Part shown: piece by piece, positions 1 to 6,571 of the stretch | How the letters are laid out: every line of letters starts with the position of its first letter | Position numbering within the stretch: position 1 is the stretch's first letter | NCBI GenBank assembly: GCA_000432335.1 | Contig: HF995404.1 | Location: 1 to 8,432 of the forward strand | Direction: 5' to 3' | Length of the DNA: 8,432 nt | From: Firmicutes bacterium CAG:646 | GTDB lineage: Bacteria; Bacillota; Clostridia; Lachnospirales; Lachnospiraceae | Notes under the pieces: model-generated | What the model saw: only the letters and a program-made list of their open reading frames with translations | Databases searched by the model: none | Told to the model about the DNA's origin: nothing | Translations under genes and position numbers: made by a program

Positions 1-620
1 AGGACTTGTACGAGGAGCTTCTCAAACAGCCGGAGCCGGAGGCCCGCCGGGTGGCAACCGCCCTGGAGCTCTACTGTACAGGCTCCCTCAATCTCTTTAA
101 CCATCCCACCAATGTAAAAACGGACAGCCGGGTGGTGTGCATCGTGCTCAAGAACATGGGAGAAAACCTCCGCAAGATTGCCATGCACATCACAAACGAG
201 TTTGTCTCCCAGGCGGTGGACACCAACTTCCGGGAGGGCGTGGCGACCTGGTGCTACTTTGACGAGTTCCATGTCCTGCTCCGCGATCCTCTGACCGCCA
301 GCTACTTTGTGGCGGTCTGGAAGATGCTACGCAAAAAGGGCTGTGTCCCCAGCGCACTTACGCAGAATGTGAAAGACCTTTTGGCCAGCCGGGAGATTGA
401 GAACATTCTCGACAACACGGATTTTATGATCCTGCTGTCCCAGGCCCAAAGTGACCGGACGATTTTGGCAAAACAGCTCGGCATTTCCGAGCACCAGCTT
501 TCCTACATCACCCACTCCAATTCCGGCGAGGGCCTGCTGTTCTATGGGAATGTGACCATCCCCTTTGTGGATCGGTTCCCGAAAGGCGAGATGGGACAGA
601 GTTATAATATAAGTGTATGA
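1..620 (+). CDS. VirB4-like conjugative transfer ATPase, C-terminal part, 5' end outside window, 3' end altered
   Basis: This is the C-terminal half of the ATPase that powers the type IV secretion channel of a Firmicutes integrative conjugative element. It acts at the inner face of the membrane. The frame is open from the left edge (first whole codon at 3-5, Asp), so the true start lies outside. A Walker B motif, CYFDEFH, has its Asp-Glu at 261-266. It is followed by family-typical segments: LTQNVKDLLASREIENIL, then LAKQLGISEHQLSYITHS, then GEGLLFYGNVTIPFVDRFPK. Known relatives continue past this point into a conserved tail. Here the frame instead runs MGQSYNISV and stops at 620, so the end has been replaced or lost from about 591. 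The gene is richer in G/C than the rest of the window, which fits acquired DNA. It is the only gene on the plus strand. The family call is firm; the cause of the broken end is not known. Confidence 0.85.
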   Translation, partial: DLYEELLKQPEPEARRVATALELYCTGSLNLFNHPTNVKTDSRVVCIVLKNMGENLRKIAMHITNEFVSQAVDTNFREGVATWCYFDEFHVLLRDPLTASYFVAVWKMLRKKGCVPSALTQNVKDLLASREIENILDNTDFMILLSQAQSDRTILAKQLGISEHQLSYITHSNSGEGLLFYGNVTIPFVDRFPKGEMGQSYNISV

Positions 621-714
621 ACGGCAAATAAGCTCTATCTCCGATAAGTACTTATGTCATTCTGATAGATATAACGAATGAATACAAGAAAAAGATAGGG
701 GAAATTTGAAAATA
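591..714. other. Junction between conjugative-element remnant and molybdenum operon region
   Basis: VirB4 similarity ends near 591, and the DNA from there to the hairpin at 715 is A/T-rich and carries no recognisable gene. It contains a perfect 12-base palindrome, ATAAGTACTTAT, at 644-655, flanked by a weaker inverted pair (TATCT at 636-640, AGATA at 667-671). This could be a recombination scar, an old attachment site or only an operator. Nothing in the sequence decides between these. Confidence 0.35.
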
Positions 715-774
715 AAAAGCCCCGTCAAGAGCTTAGCAGCATTGGTGATGTTCTGAACTCTTTACTGGGCTTTT
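715..774 (-). terminator. Long imperfect hairpin, probable bidirectional terminator after xdhC-like gene
   Basis: AAAAGCCC (715-722) pairs with GGGCTTTT (767-774). After one mismatch on each side, GT (724-725) pairs with AC (764-765), and AAGAG (727-731) pairs with CTCTT (758-762). The loop of about 26 bases can form a further short stem (738-742 with 748-752). Read on the minus strand, the stem is followed by TTTTTATTTT and lies 20 bases past the xdhC-like stop codon, as expected of an intrinsic terminator for the operon. Read on the plus strand it ends in TTTTCATTTT and could also stop transcripts from the VirB4 remnant. Confidence 0.7.
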
Positions 775-793
775 CATTTTCTGTATCTTACTT

Positions 794-1870
794 TCAATAT
801 CGCAGGACATTCTCTCCGCTTCTATTCTCATTTGGGGGCAGGTCATAAACCTCCAACAGCACATCTATGCTGCCCCCACAGACCATTCCCTCATCTTCTG
901 CCGTCTCGCTGGTCATATCCACCGGATAAATCTGTATCCCGGCTTTTCCTGTCCGCAGCATTCCCAATGCCTGCTGGATCACTTCCGCCTCCATACATCC
1001 TCCGCCAATCGTCCCCATAGTTTTTCCCTCGGGAAAGATCATCATTTTCGTTCCCACCTTTCTTGGGGCAGAACCACGGCGGCTTACGATGGTAGCAAGC
1101 ACTTTCCCCTGTTCTCCTTTTTCTGTCAGCGCTTTCAGCATTTCAGAAGAAAGGCTTTCTGTCCTTCCCGCCTTATTTTTCACCTCTATAATCTCCGCCA
1201 TAACGGAAACTGCAATTTCCTCCGGAGTTTCCGCCCGGATAGAAAGGCCGATAGGACTGTGAAGCTCCTCCACTTTTTCTCTGGAAAATCCTTTTTCAAG
1301 CATCGTGTCTTTCAATGCGGCAACTCTTTTACGGCTTCCCATCATCCCCACGTACGCATATTTTTTTTCAAGAATCTGTTCCAGGCAAACCTGATCGTAC
1401 CGATGCCCTCTGGTAACAATCACAAAATACGTATCTTCATCTCCCGGAATCTGCTGCAAACTCTCAGCAAAAGAATCACATATCACCCGGTCAGCCCCTG
1501 TTTTTCTTGCCTGATCCGCAAAATACGGGCGATCTTCCAGAACGCTCACGGTAAATCCCAGCATTTTTCCTATGGAAAGGATTGCCATGGATACGTGTCC
1601 TCCGCCGCAGATCACCAGTTGTTTTTCCTGACCGAGGCAGTCGCAAAATACGGTCTGTCCCTGAATTATCATTTTTCCTGTGGAAGATCTTTGTGTCAGA
1701 TTTTCCTCCTGCATGTAGAAAAATCCATCTGGACAGGATTTCCACAATATTTTTCCCTGCTTCATCAGAGCTTTTTCTCCAAAATCTTTCCCTTCAATCA
1801 CGGTCAGCACCGCCGTTTTTTCTCTCTGTTCCAGATCAGCTATTTTTTCAAATAATCCCTGCATCTTCAT
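794..1870 (-). CDS. XdhC/CoxI-family molybdenum hydroxylase maturation protein with unusual domain order
   Basis: XdhC proteins bind the molybdenum cofactor, help in its sulfuration and deliver it to xanthine dehydrogenase-type hydroxylases in the cytoplasm. Two modules are clear in the 358 residues. A Rossmann-type XdhC_C domain spans about 84-230 (CGGGHVS 88-94, TRGHRYDQ 153-160, GMMGSRKR 175-182, SPIGLSIRAETPEEIAVSV 205-223). A full XdhC/CoxI domain follows at about 245-342 (RRGSAPRKVGTKM 264-276, GTIGGGCMEAEV 286-297, GMVCGGSIDV 328-337). In classical XdhC the CoxI domain comes first. Residues 1-60 resemble a worn CoxI start (EKTAVLTVIEGKD) without the GGG motif. The first ATG overlaps the moaA stop as ATGA. 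However, the GGGGG made by the last two moaA Gly codons sits directly against that ATG and 6 bases before Met3 (1862-1864), so Met3 may be the real start. This is the last gene of the operon. Confidence 0.85.
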   Translation of the reverse strand: MKMQGLFEKIADLEQREKTAVLTVIEGKDFGEKALMKQGKILWKSCPDGFFYMQEENLTQRSSTGKMIIQGQTVFCDCLGQEKQLVICGGGHVSMAILSIGKMLGFTVSVLEDRPYFADQARKTGADRVICDSFAESLQQIPGDEDTYFVIVTRGHRYDQVCLEQILEKKYAYVGMMGSRKRVAALKDTMLEKGFSREKVEELHSPIGLSIRAETPEEIAVSVMAEIIEVKNKAGRTESLSSEMLKALTEKGEQGKVLATIVSRRGSAPRKVGTKMMIFPEGKTMGTIGGGCMEAEVIQQALGMLRTGKAGIQIYPVDMTSETAEDEGMVCGGSIDVLLEVYDLPPNENRSGENVLRY

Positions 1871-2841
1871 CCCCCAATCTGCGACATGATCCTGTGTTCC
1901 GTCTCTTCCTTTTCTTCCTGCAAAAAATGGTGACTTGCAGGTTTACATAAAATTTCTTTTTGGATCACCTCTTCCAATTCTTCATCCCCAGCTCCCGACC
2001 TTAACAGCCCCCGAAGTTCCACGCCATTTTCATATTGGAGGCAGGTTTTTAAAAATCCCTGGGATGTAAGACGAACCCGGTTACATTGATAACAGAATTT
2101 ATGACTGATGGCGCTGATAAATCCAATTTTTCCCAAAAAACCGGAAAATTCAAAATAATGCCCCGGACCGTTTCCCAGCCTTCCTTCATAGGCTTTACTC
2201 TTCCCGTACAGCGCTTCCAATTCTCCCAGAAGCTCTTCTTCCGTAACGCCCCGATATTCTTTTCCCAGACCGATAGGCATCATTTCAATATAACGCACAT
2301 GAACGGGATATTTTCTGGATAATTCCACCAATTCTTCCACATTTTGTCCGGGAATCCCCATAGGAACGCAGTTGATCTTCAGAGGAATCGTCCCATCCTC
2401 CAGAATTTTTTTCATCCCTTCCAGCGTTTTCTCCAAACCTTCTCTTCTGGTAATCTGCCGATACACCTGAGGATTCAGCGTATCCAGACTCAGATTGATC
2501 CCATCCAGTCCTGCCGCTTTCAGACCTTCCCATTTTTCCGAAAGAAGAATGCCATTGGTCGTAAGTGTCACCTGCTCGATCCCGGGCGTCTTTTTCAGAT
2601 TTTTCACCAACTGTTCGATTCCCCGGCGCACCAGAGGCTCTCCCCCGGTAATTTTTATTTTCCGAATGCCCATTCTGGCAAAAATGCCTGCCAGACGCTC
2701 AATCTCCTGATATCGCAGGATTTCCTCATGAGCTGCCGGCTCTATACCCGCCTCCGGCATACAGTATACACATCTGAGATTACAGCGATCCGTCACTGAT
2801 ATCCGTATATAGTCAATGACCCTTCCCTGTCCGTCAATCAT
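1867..2841 (-). CDS. moaA: GTP 3',8-cyclase MoaA (molybdenum cofactor biosynthesis, radical SAM)
   Basis: MoaA carries out the first step of molybdenum cofactor synthesis, converting GTP to 3',8-cyclo-7,8-dihydro-GTP with S-adenosylmethionine and two 4Fe-4S clusters. The radical SAM motif is CNLRCVYC (Cys20, Cys24, Cys27), followed by GGEP at 66-69 for SAM binding. The second, GTP-binding cluster is held by Cys250, Cys253 and Cys267 (FCYQCNRVRL then KTCL). The protein ends in Gly-Gly, the conserved MoaA C-terminus. Its 324 residues are the normal family length, and nothing catalytic is missing. The ATG at 2841 follows GAGGCGG at a usable distance. The gap to the MoeA-like gene upstream is 15 bases, and the stop overlaps the next ATG by four bases (ATGA), which suggests coupled translation. 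The partner MoaC is not encoded in the window. Confidence 0.97.
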   Translation of the reverse strand: MIDGQGRVIDYIRISVTDRCNLRCVYCMPEAGIEPAAHEEILRYQEIERLAGIFARMGIRKIKITGGEPLVRRGIEQLVKNLKKTPGIEQVTLTTNGILLSEKWEGLKAAGLDGINLSLDTLNPQVYRQITRREGLEKTLEGMKKILEDGTIPLKINCVPMGIPGQNVEELVELSRKYPVHVRYIEMMPIGLGKEYRGVTEEELLGELEALYGKSKAYEGRLGNGPGHYFEFSGFLGKIGFISAISHKFCYQCNRVRLTSQGFLKTCLQYENGVELRGLLRSGAGDEELEEVIQKEILCKPASHHFLQEEKEETEHRIMSQIGG

Positions 2842-2856
2842 ATTTCCGCCTCATTT

Positions 2857-3888
2857 CTACCAGCTTTTACCGAAACTGCACTCTGGATAATGACACTCTT
2901 TGCAGCCCAGACACAGTCCGCCATGGCCCAGGGCAATGAGATCTCTCCGTTTCACCGGAACCCCGGCCACAACCCGAGGTAAAATCAGATCAAAAATCGT
3001 TGCCTTCGCATACATCACACAGCCCGGCAATCCCATCACCGTCGTTCCATCTGCAAAATACGCCAGACAAAACATTGCTCCCGGCAGTACCGGCGCTCCA
3101 TAAGAAACTACCTCTGCGCCGCTGTCTTTGATCGCCCCCGGCGTCTGATCGTCCGGATCTACACTCATTCCTCCCGTAGTCAGAATCAGATCGCAGCCCT
3201 GCTCCTTCATATCCAAAATCGCTTTCGTGATCTGTCCCTTATCATCTCCCAGTGTCACATGTTTACACACTTCAACACCGTATTTTTCCAGTTTTGCCAC
3301 CACCACCGGTGTAAAAGTATCCTGAATCCTTCCGTAAAATACTTCGTTTCCGGTGGTGATAATTCCCGCTTTCAGCGCTCTATACGGCAAAAGACGGCAC
3401 AAAGGAGTATCTCCCGCTCTCTCCTTCACCTGCTCCATTTTTTCTTTCTGGATCACCAGCGGAATAATCCTGGCTCCCAAAAGCTTATCTCCCTCTTTTA
3501 CCGGACTGTTCGTATGACGAGTAGCGATCATTACCTGATCGATCTCGTTGATTTTGTAGAGCCGCTCCACATCCACCTGAAACAATCCGTCACACGCAGC
3601 GGTCAATTCTATTTTTCCTTCTTTTACCTGAGACGGGAGCATGTGATCGTTGATACACACATCCCGCAAAATCTCAGCCGCCTCATTTTCATGATACATA
3701 GTATCATCCTTTTCCCACACATACAGGTTGTCTTTCCCAATACTCAAAAGTACCGGAATATCCTCTTCCGTCACCACATGCCCTTTTCGAAATCTGGCAT
3801 CCTTAGTCACACCCTTAATAATCTGGGTGATGTCATGGCAGAGCACATGTCCCACTGCATCCTCTGTTTTTATTACTTTCATACTCAT
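2857..3888 (-). CDS. MoeA-like molybdopterin-binding protein with C-terminal Cys cluster
   Basis: This is a molybdopterin-binding protein of the MoeA/MoaB/CinA fold, probably used for metal insertion into adenylylated molybdopterin. The binding domain covers about 172-310: GIITTGNEVFYGRIQDT (175-191), LTTGGMSVDPDD (236-247), LPGAMFC (268-274) and GLPGCVMYA (286-294). The N-terminal 150 residues are MoeA-like but not closely diagnostic. At 343 residues it is shorter than a typical MoeA of about 400. The tail GLCLGCKECHYPEC carries Cys326, Cys329, Cys332 and Cys337 (C-x2-C-x2-C-x4-C), which standard MoeA lacks and which could hold a metal or an Fe-S cluster. AGGAG overlaps the end of the upstream gene. 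It sits only 3 bases from the first ATG but 9 from Met3 (3880-3882), so the protein may begin MKVIKTEDAVG. I am sure of the fold and less sure that it replaces MoeA. Confidence 0.85.
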   Translation of the reverse strand: MSMKVIKTEDAVGHVLCHDITQIIKGVTKDARFRKGHVVTEEDIPVLLSIGKDNLYVWEKDDTMYHENEAAEILRDVCINDHMLPSQVKEGKIELTAACDGLFQVDVERLYKINEIDQVMIATRHTNSPVKEGDKLLGARIIPLVIQKEKMEQVKERAGDTPLCRLLPYRALKAGIITTGNEVFYGRIQDTFTPVVVAKLEKYGVEVCKHVTLGDDKGQITKAILDMKEQGCDLILTTGGMSVDPDDQTPGAIKDSGAEVVSYGAPVLPGAMFCLAYFADGTTVMGLPGCVMYAKATIFDLILPRVVAGVPVKRRDLIALGHGGLCLGCKECHYPECSFGKSW

Positions 3889-3897
3889 TCGCTCCTT

Positions 3898-4830
3898 TTA
3901 TTTTCGTGCGCATTCTCCATCTTCGCCCTTTGCCAGCAAAATCCCGTGTTTCAGGGTGGGAAGAATGTATTCCAGACTTTCTTTCACCGCTTTGGGACTG
4001 CCGGGAAGATTTACGATCAATGTTTTTCCCCTCAGTACGCTGGCAGCCCGGGACAGCATCGCCCGGGGAGTAATGGAAAGACTGTACGCCCGCATAGCCT
4101 CCGCAATTCCCGGAGCATTTCTGTCAGCCACCGCCAAAGTAGCCTCCGGCGTTACATCGGTGGGGGCAAATCCTGTCCCTCCCGTAGTCAAAATAAGGTC
4201 CATTTGCCTTCCATCCGCCAGACGGATCAACTGATTTTTCAGGGGCTGCATCCCGTCCGGCAAGAGCAGCGTTTCTTCTATTTGATATCCTGCTTCCTGC
4301 AGCATTTCAGCCACCAAAGGTCCCGACTTATCCTCTCGCTCTCCGCGGCTGCCTTTATCTGACAGCGTGATTACCGCAGCCCGCAGCGGAGGATTTTCCT
4401 GGGGAGGCAAAAGTTTCATTTCATCTCCCCCCTGCACCATTCCGCCTTTCAGCACCCGGGCAAATACACCCTCCCGTGGCATAATACACTCTCCCGTCTG
4501 CTGCTTAATTACACAATCATTGTGACATTCTTTCCCGATCTGCGTCATTTCCAACAATGCTTCTCCCACGGCAAATCGGCTTCCCACTGGTAGCTGACGA
4601 AAATCAAAGCTTTCCACCACCAGATTTTCTCCGAAAGCTCCGTAGTCCACCCAGATTTTTTTCCGAAATTCCTCGATTCTTTCTGCGCTAAGAAGGCTCA
4701 CCTGGCGATGCCATTTTCCCCCATGGGCGTCATTTTCCAGTCCGAATTGCTCCTTCAGATACGCTTTTTTCACATTTTCCTTCGTGGTTCCCTTTTTCTC
4801 ACTGATACATACTGCTAAAATCTTGCCCAT
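3898..4830 (-). CDS. MOSC domain - MogA/MoaB fusion protein (molybdopterin adenylyltransferase)
   Basis: Two molybdenum cofactor domains are fused in 310 residues. Residues 1-140 form a MOSC domain, the beta-barrel fold found at the C-terminus of cofactor sulfurases, with the segments KGTTKENVKKAYL (13-25), GAFGENL (64-70) and IGKECHNDCVI (98-108), and CIMPREGVFARVLKGG (115-130) near its end. After a short linker, residues 149-305 are MogA/MoaB: AAVITLSDKGSRGEREDKSG (151-170), LTTGGTGFAPTDVTPEAT (214-231) and NLPGSPKAVKE (274-284). MogA activates molybdopterin by adenylylation before metal insertion. AAAGGAGG lies 7 bases before the ATG, making this the clearest start in the operon. The gene begins 21 bases after modC and ends 9 bases before the MoeA-like gene, whose ribosome binding site abuts its stop. 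The MogA half is certain; the exact role of a free MOSC domain (sulfur transfer or cofactor binding) is inferred. Confidence 0.93.
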   Translation of the reverse strand: MGKILAVCISEKKGTTKENVKKAYLKEQFGLENDAHGGKWHRQVSLLSAERIEEFRKKIWVDYGAFGENLVVESFDFRQLPVGSRFAVGEALLEMTQIGKECHNDCVIKQQTGECIMPREGVFARVLKGGMVQGGDEMKLLPPQENPPLRAAVITLSDKGSRGEREDKSGPLVAEMLQEAGYQIEETLLLPDGMQPLKNQLIRLADGRQMDLILTTGGTGFAPTDVTPEATLAVADRNAPGIAEAMRAYSLSITPRAMLSRAASVLRGKTLIVNLPGSPKAVKESLEYILPTLKHGILLAKGEDGECARK

Positions 4831-4851
4831 GGCTCAGCCTCCTTTTTACTT

Positions 4852-5892
4852 TCACATGAGTAACAACACATTTTTTGGAGAAATCCCCAGCTTTTGGGGC
4901 ATCTCGCCATTCCACCGTCCTTTCGGCATCCGCCACCACAGATCCTTCGTTCCCTCCGGCTGGTTCGCATACCGAAACATCACGCTATTTTCAAAGGGTT
5001 CCTCCATCACCCGGGAAAATACCACTGGATACACGTTTTCCCGTCCCCGGGGATGAAAATAATGCGCCCGAATTCCCACCGCGCGAATCCCCTCCGGTAC
5101 CGGTTCCGCTGTCTTAAGACAAATCCCCCATTCGGGAACTTCCACCTGATATTCTCCCACTTTTTTTGCTCCGGCAATATTCTTACACCCGGTAAGAATC
5201 GCCCCGGAACGACTTCGAGGTCTCGCAAAAACCTCTTTTGTATTTCCTGTCTCCAGGATTTTTCCCTTTTCCACCAGCGACAGCCTTCCGCAGAGATGGT
5301 ATACTTCATCCCGACTGTGGCTGACCAGAAGCACTTCCCAATCAAATTTTTCCAGAATCTCTTTCACCTGGATCTGAAGCTGATCCCGCAAATAAGCATC
5401 CAGCGCACTGAATGGCTCATCCAGAAGAAGAAATTCCGGCTCATTCACCAGAATCCTCGCCAATGCCACCCGCTGCTGCTGACCGCCGCTTAATTGATGG
5501 GGGGATTTTCCCAACATTTCTTCCATCTGCAGCATCTGCACCGTTTCCTGAAATTTCTTTCCCCGGATATCTTTATTTTTTTCATGGTGCAGTCCGCACA
5601 AAATATTTTTCTTTACGGTCATGTGGGGAAACAGCGCATAATTTTGAAACAGATACCCCACCCGCCTTTGCTGGGGAGGAAGATTGATCCCCTTTTCACT
5701 GTCGTACAACGTTCTTCCATTTAAAAGAATCTTCCCCTCATCCGGGGTAAGGATTCCCGCAATACACTTTAACGTGAGACTTTTTCCGCTTCCCGACGCT
5801 CCTAAAAGCCCCTGAATCCCCTGTTCCTGTTCCAGATGGATATCCAGAGAAAAATCCGAAAATTTCTTTTTTATATCCACAAAAAGACTCAT
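4852..5892 (-). CDS. modC: Molybdate/tungstate ABC transporter ATP-binding protein ModC
   Basis: This is the cytoplasmic ATPase of the molybdate importer, driving ModB. All ABC motifs are intact in 346 residues: Walker A GASGSGKS (31-38), Q-loop Gln83 in LFQNYALFPHMTV, signature LSGGQQQRVALAR (134-146), Walker B FLLLDEP (154-160), D-loop SALD (162-165) and switch His192. The ATPase half resembles ModC and sulfate/iron-type importers. The region after about residue 235 is the usual place of the TOBE/MOP regulatory domain, but its last 60 residues (WWRMPKGRW and the following) do not show a clear MOP motif, so it may sense oxyanion differently or not at all. The start overlaps the modB stop by four bases (ATGA), with only a weak GGTGA upstream, which implies translational coupling to modB. 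The neighbours fix the substrate class, but molybdate and tungstate cannot be told apart from sequence. Confidence 0.93.
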   Translation of the reverse strand: MSLFVDIKKKFSDFSLDIHLEQEQGIQGLLGASGSGKSLTLKCIAGILTPDEGKILLNGRTLYDSEKGINLPPQQRRVGYLFQNYALFPHMTVKKNILCGLHHEKNKDIRGKKFQETVQMLQMEEMLGKSPHQLSGGQQQRVALARILVNEPEFLLLDEPFSALDAYLRDQLQIQVKEILEKFDWEVLLVSHSRDEVYHLCGRLSLVEKGKILETGNTKEVFARPRSRSGAILTGCKNIAGAKKVGEYQVEVPEWGICLKTAEPVPEGIRAVGIRAHYFHPRGRENVYPVVFSRVMEEPFENSVMFRYANQPEGTKDLWWRMPKGRWNGEMPQKLGISPKNVLLLM

Positions 5893-6557
5893 TTTTTCAC
5901 CGTTTTTCTTTCCAACATATTTACAATCAGTAAAATCACCGTGGAAATCGCCAGATTCACCAGCACCCAGAAAAATGCGCCGCTCTCGTCATTCGTCCTC
6001 CACAACTGATACACCGTAGTGGAAATGGTAGCCGTCTTTCCCGGTATATAACCGATCAGCATACTGGTTGCTCCGTATTCTCCCAACGCTCTCGCAAAAG
6101 ACAGCACCAGTCCTGCCAGAATTCCCTGCCGACAAGCCGGCATCCGAATTCTCCAAAAAATATAGGTATTGGACAATCCCAGCGTTTGTCCCGCATACGC
6201 CAGTGTCGCATCAAAACTCTCAAAAGCCCCCCGGGCTGTCCGATACATAAGAGGGAATGCCACCACTGCCGATGCAAGAATCCCTCCATACCAGGTCATC
6301 ACCGCCTGTATTCCCAGTTTTGCCAACCATTCGCCTACAGGGCGATGCACTCCAAATATCATTAACAGGAAATAACCGCACACTGTAGGAGGCAGCACCA
6401 TGGGAAGGGTAAAAATCACATCCAAAATGCCTTTGACCCAACCGGGCAGCCGCGCCACATAATAAGCGGTGAAAATTCCCACAAAAAAAACAATCACACT
6501 GCTGAGCGCGGCAATCCTGATAGAATTCCAAAGGGGATACCAATCCATAAACTTCAT
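5889..6557 (-). CDS. modB: Molybdate/tungstate ABC transporter permease ModB
   Basis: This inner-membrane permease forms the molybdate channel as a homodimer. Its 222 residues are the usual ModB length, with about five hydrophobic segments (roughly 14-34, 45-68, 88-104, 145-170 and 195-214). The cytoplasmic coupling loop that docks on ModC is evident at 121-164: YAGQTLGLSNTYIFWRI, then MPACRQGILAGLVLSFA, then RALGEYGAT. The segment LPMVLPPTVCGYFLL is also typical. GGAGG directly abuts the first ATG with no spacer, while Met4 (6546-6548) has a 9-base spacer, so the protein probably starts MDWYPLWNSIRIA. The gene lies 14 bases after modA, and its stop overlaps modC. Confidence 0.95.
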   Translation of the reverse strand: MKFMDWYPLWNSIRIAALSSVIVFFVGIFTAYYVARLPGWVKGILDVIFTLPMVLPPTVCGYFLLMIFGVHRPVGEWLAKLGIQAVMTWYGGILASAVVAFPLMYRTARGAFESFDATLAYAGQTLGLSNTYIFWRIRMPACRQGILAGLVLSFARALGEYGATSMLIGYIPGKTATISTTVYQLWRTNDESGAFFWVLVNLAISTVILLIVNMLERKTVKK

Positions 6558-6571
6558 CCTCCAAATATGCC

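Noticed and set aside
678..846. Plus-strand frame with a protein-like stretch (KKPRQELSSIGDVLNSLLG) after an in-frame TAG.
   Set aside because: It has a stop at 696-698, no ribosome binding site, and overlaps both the terminator hairpin and the opposite-strand gene end. A decayed small gene of the conjugative element is possible but cannot be supported.
1259..1855. Long plus-strand frame of 198 codons opposite the xdhC-like gene.
   Set aside because: It is Phe/Ser/His-rich, as expected from the complement of the real gene, and has no start signal. The same holds for the 367-codon frame at 3259-4362 and other opposite-strand frames across the operon.
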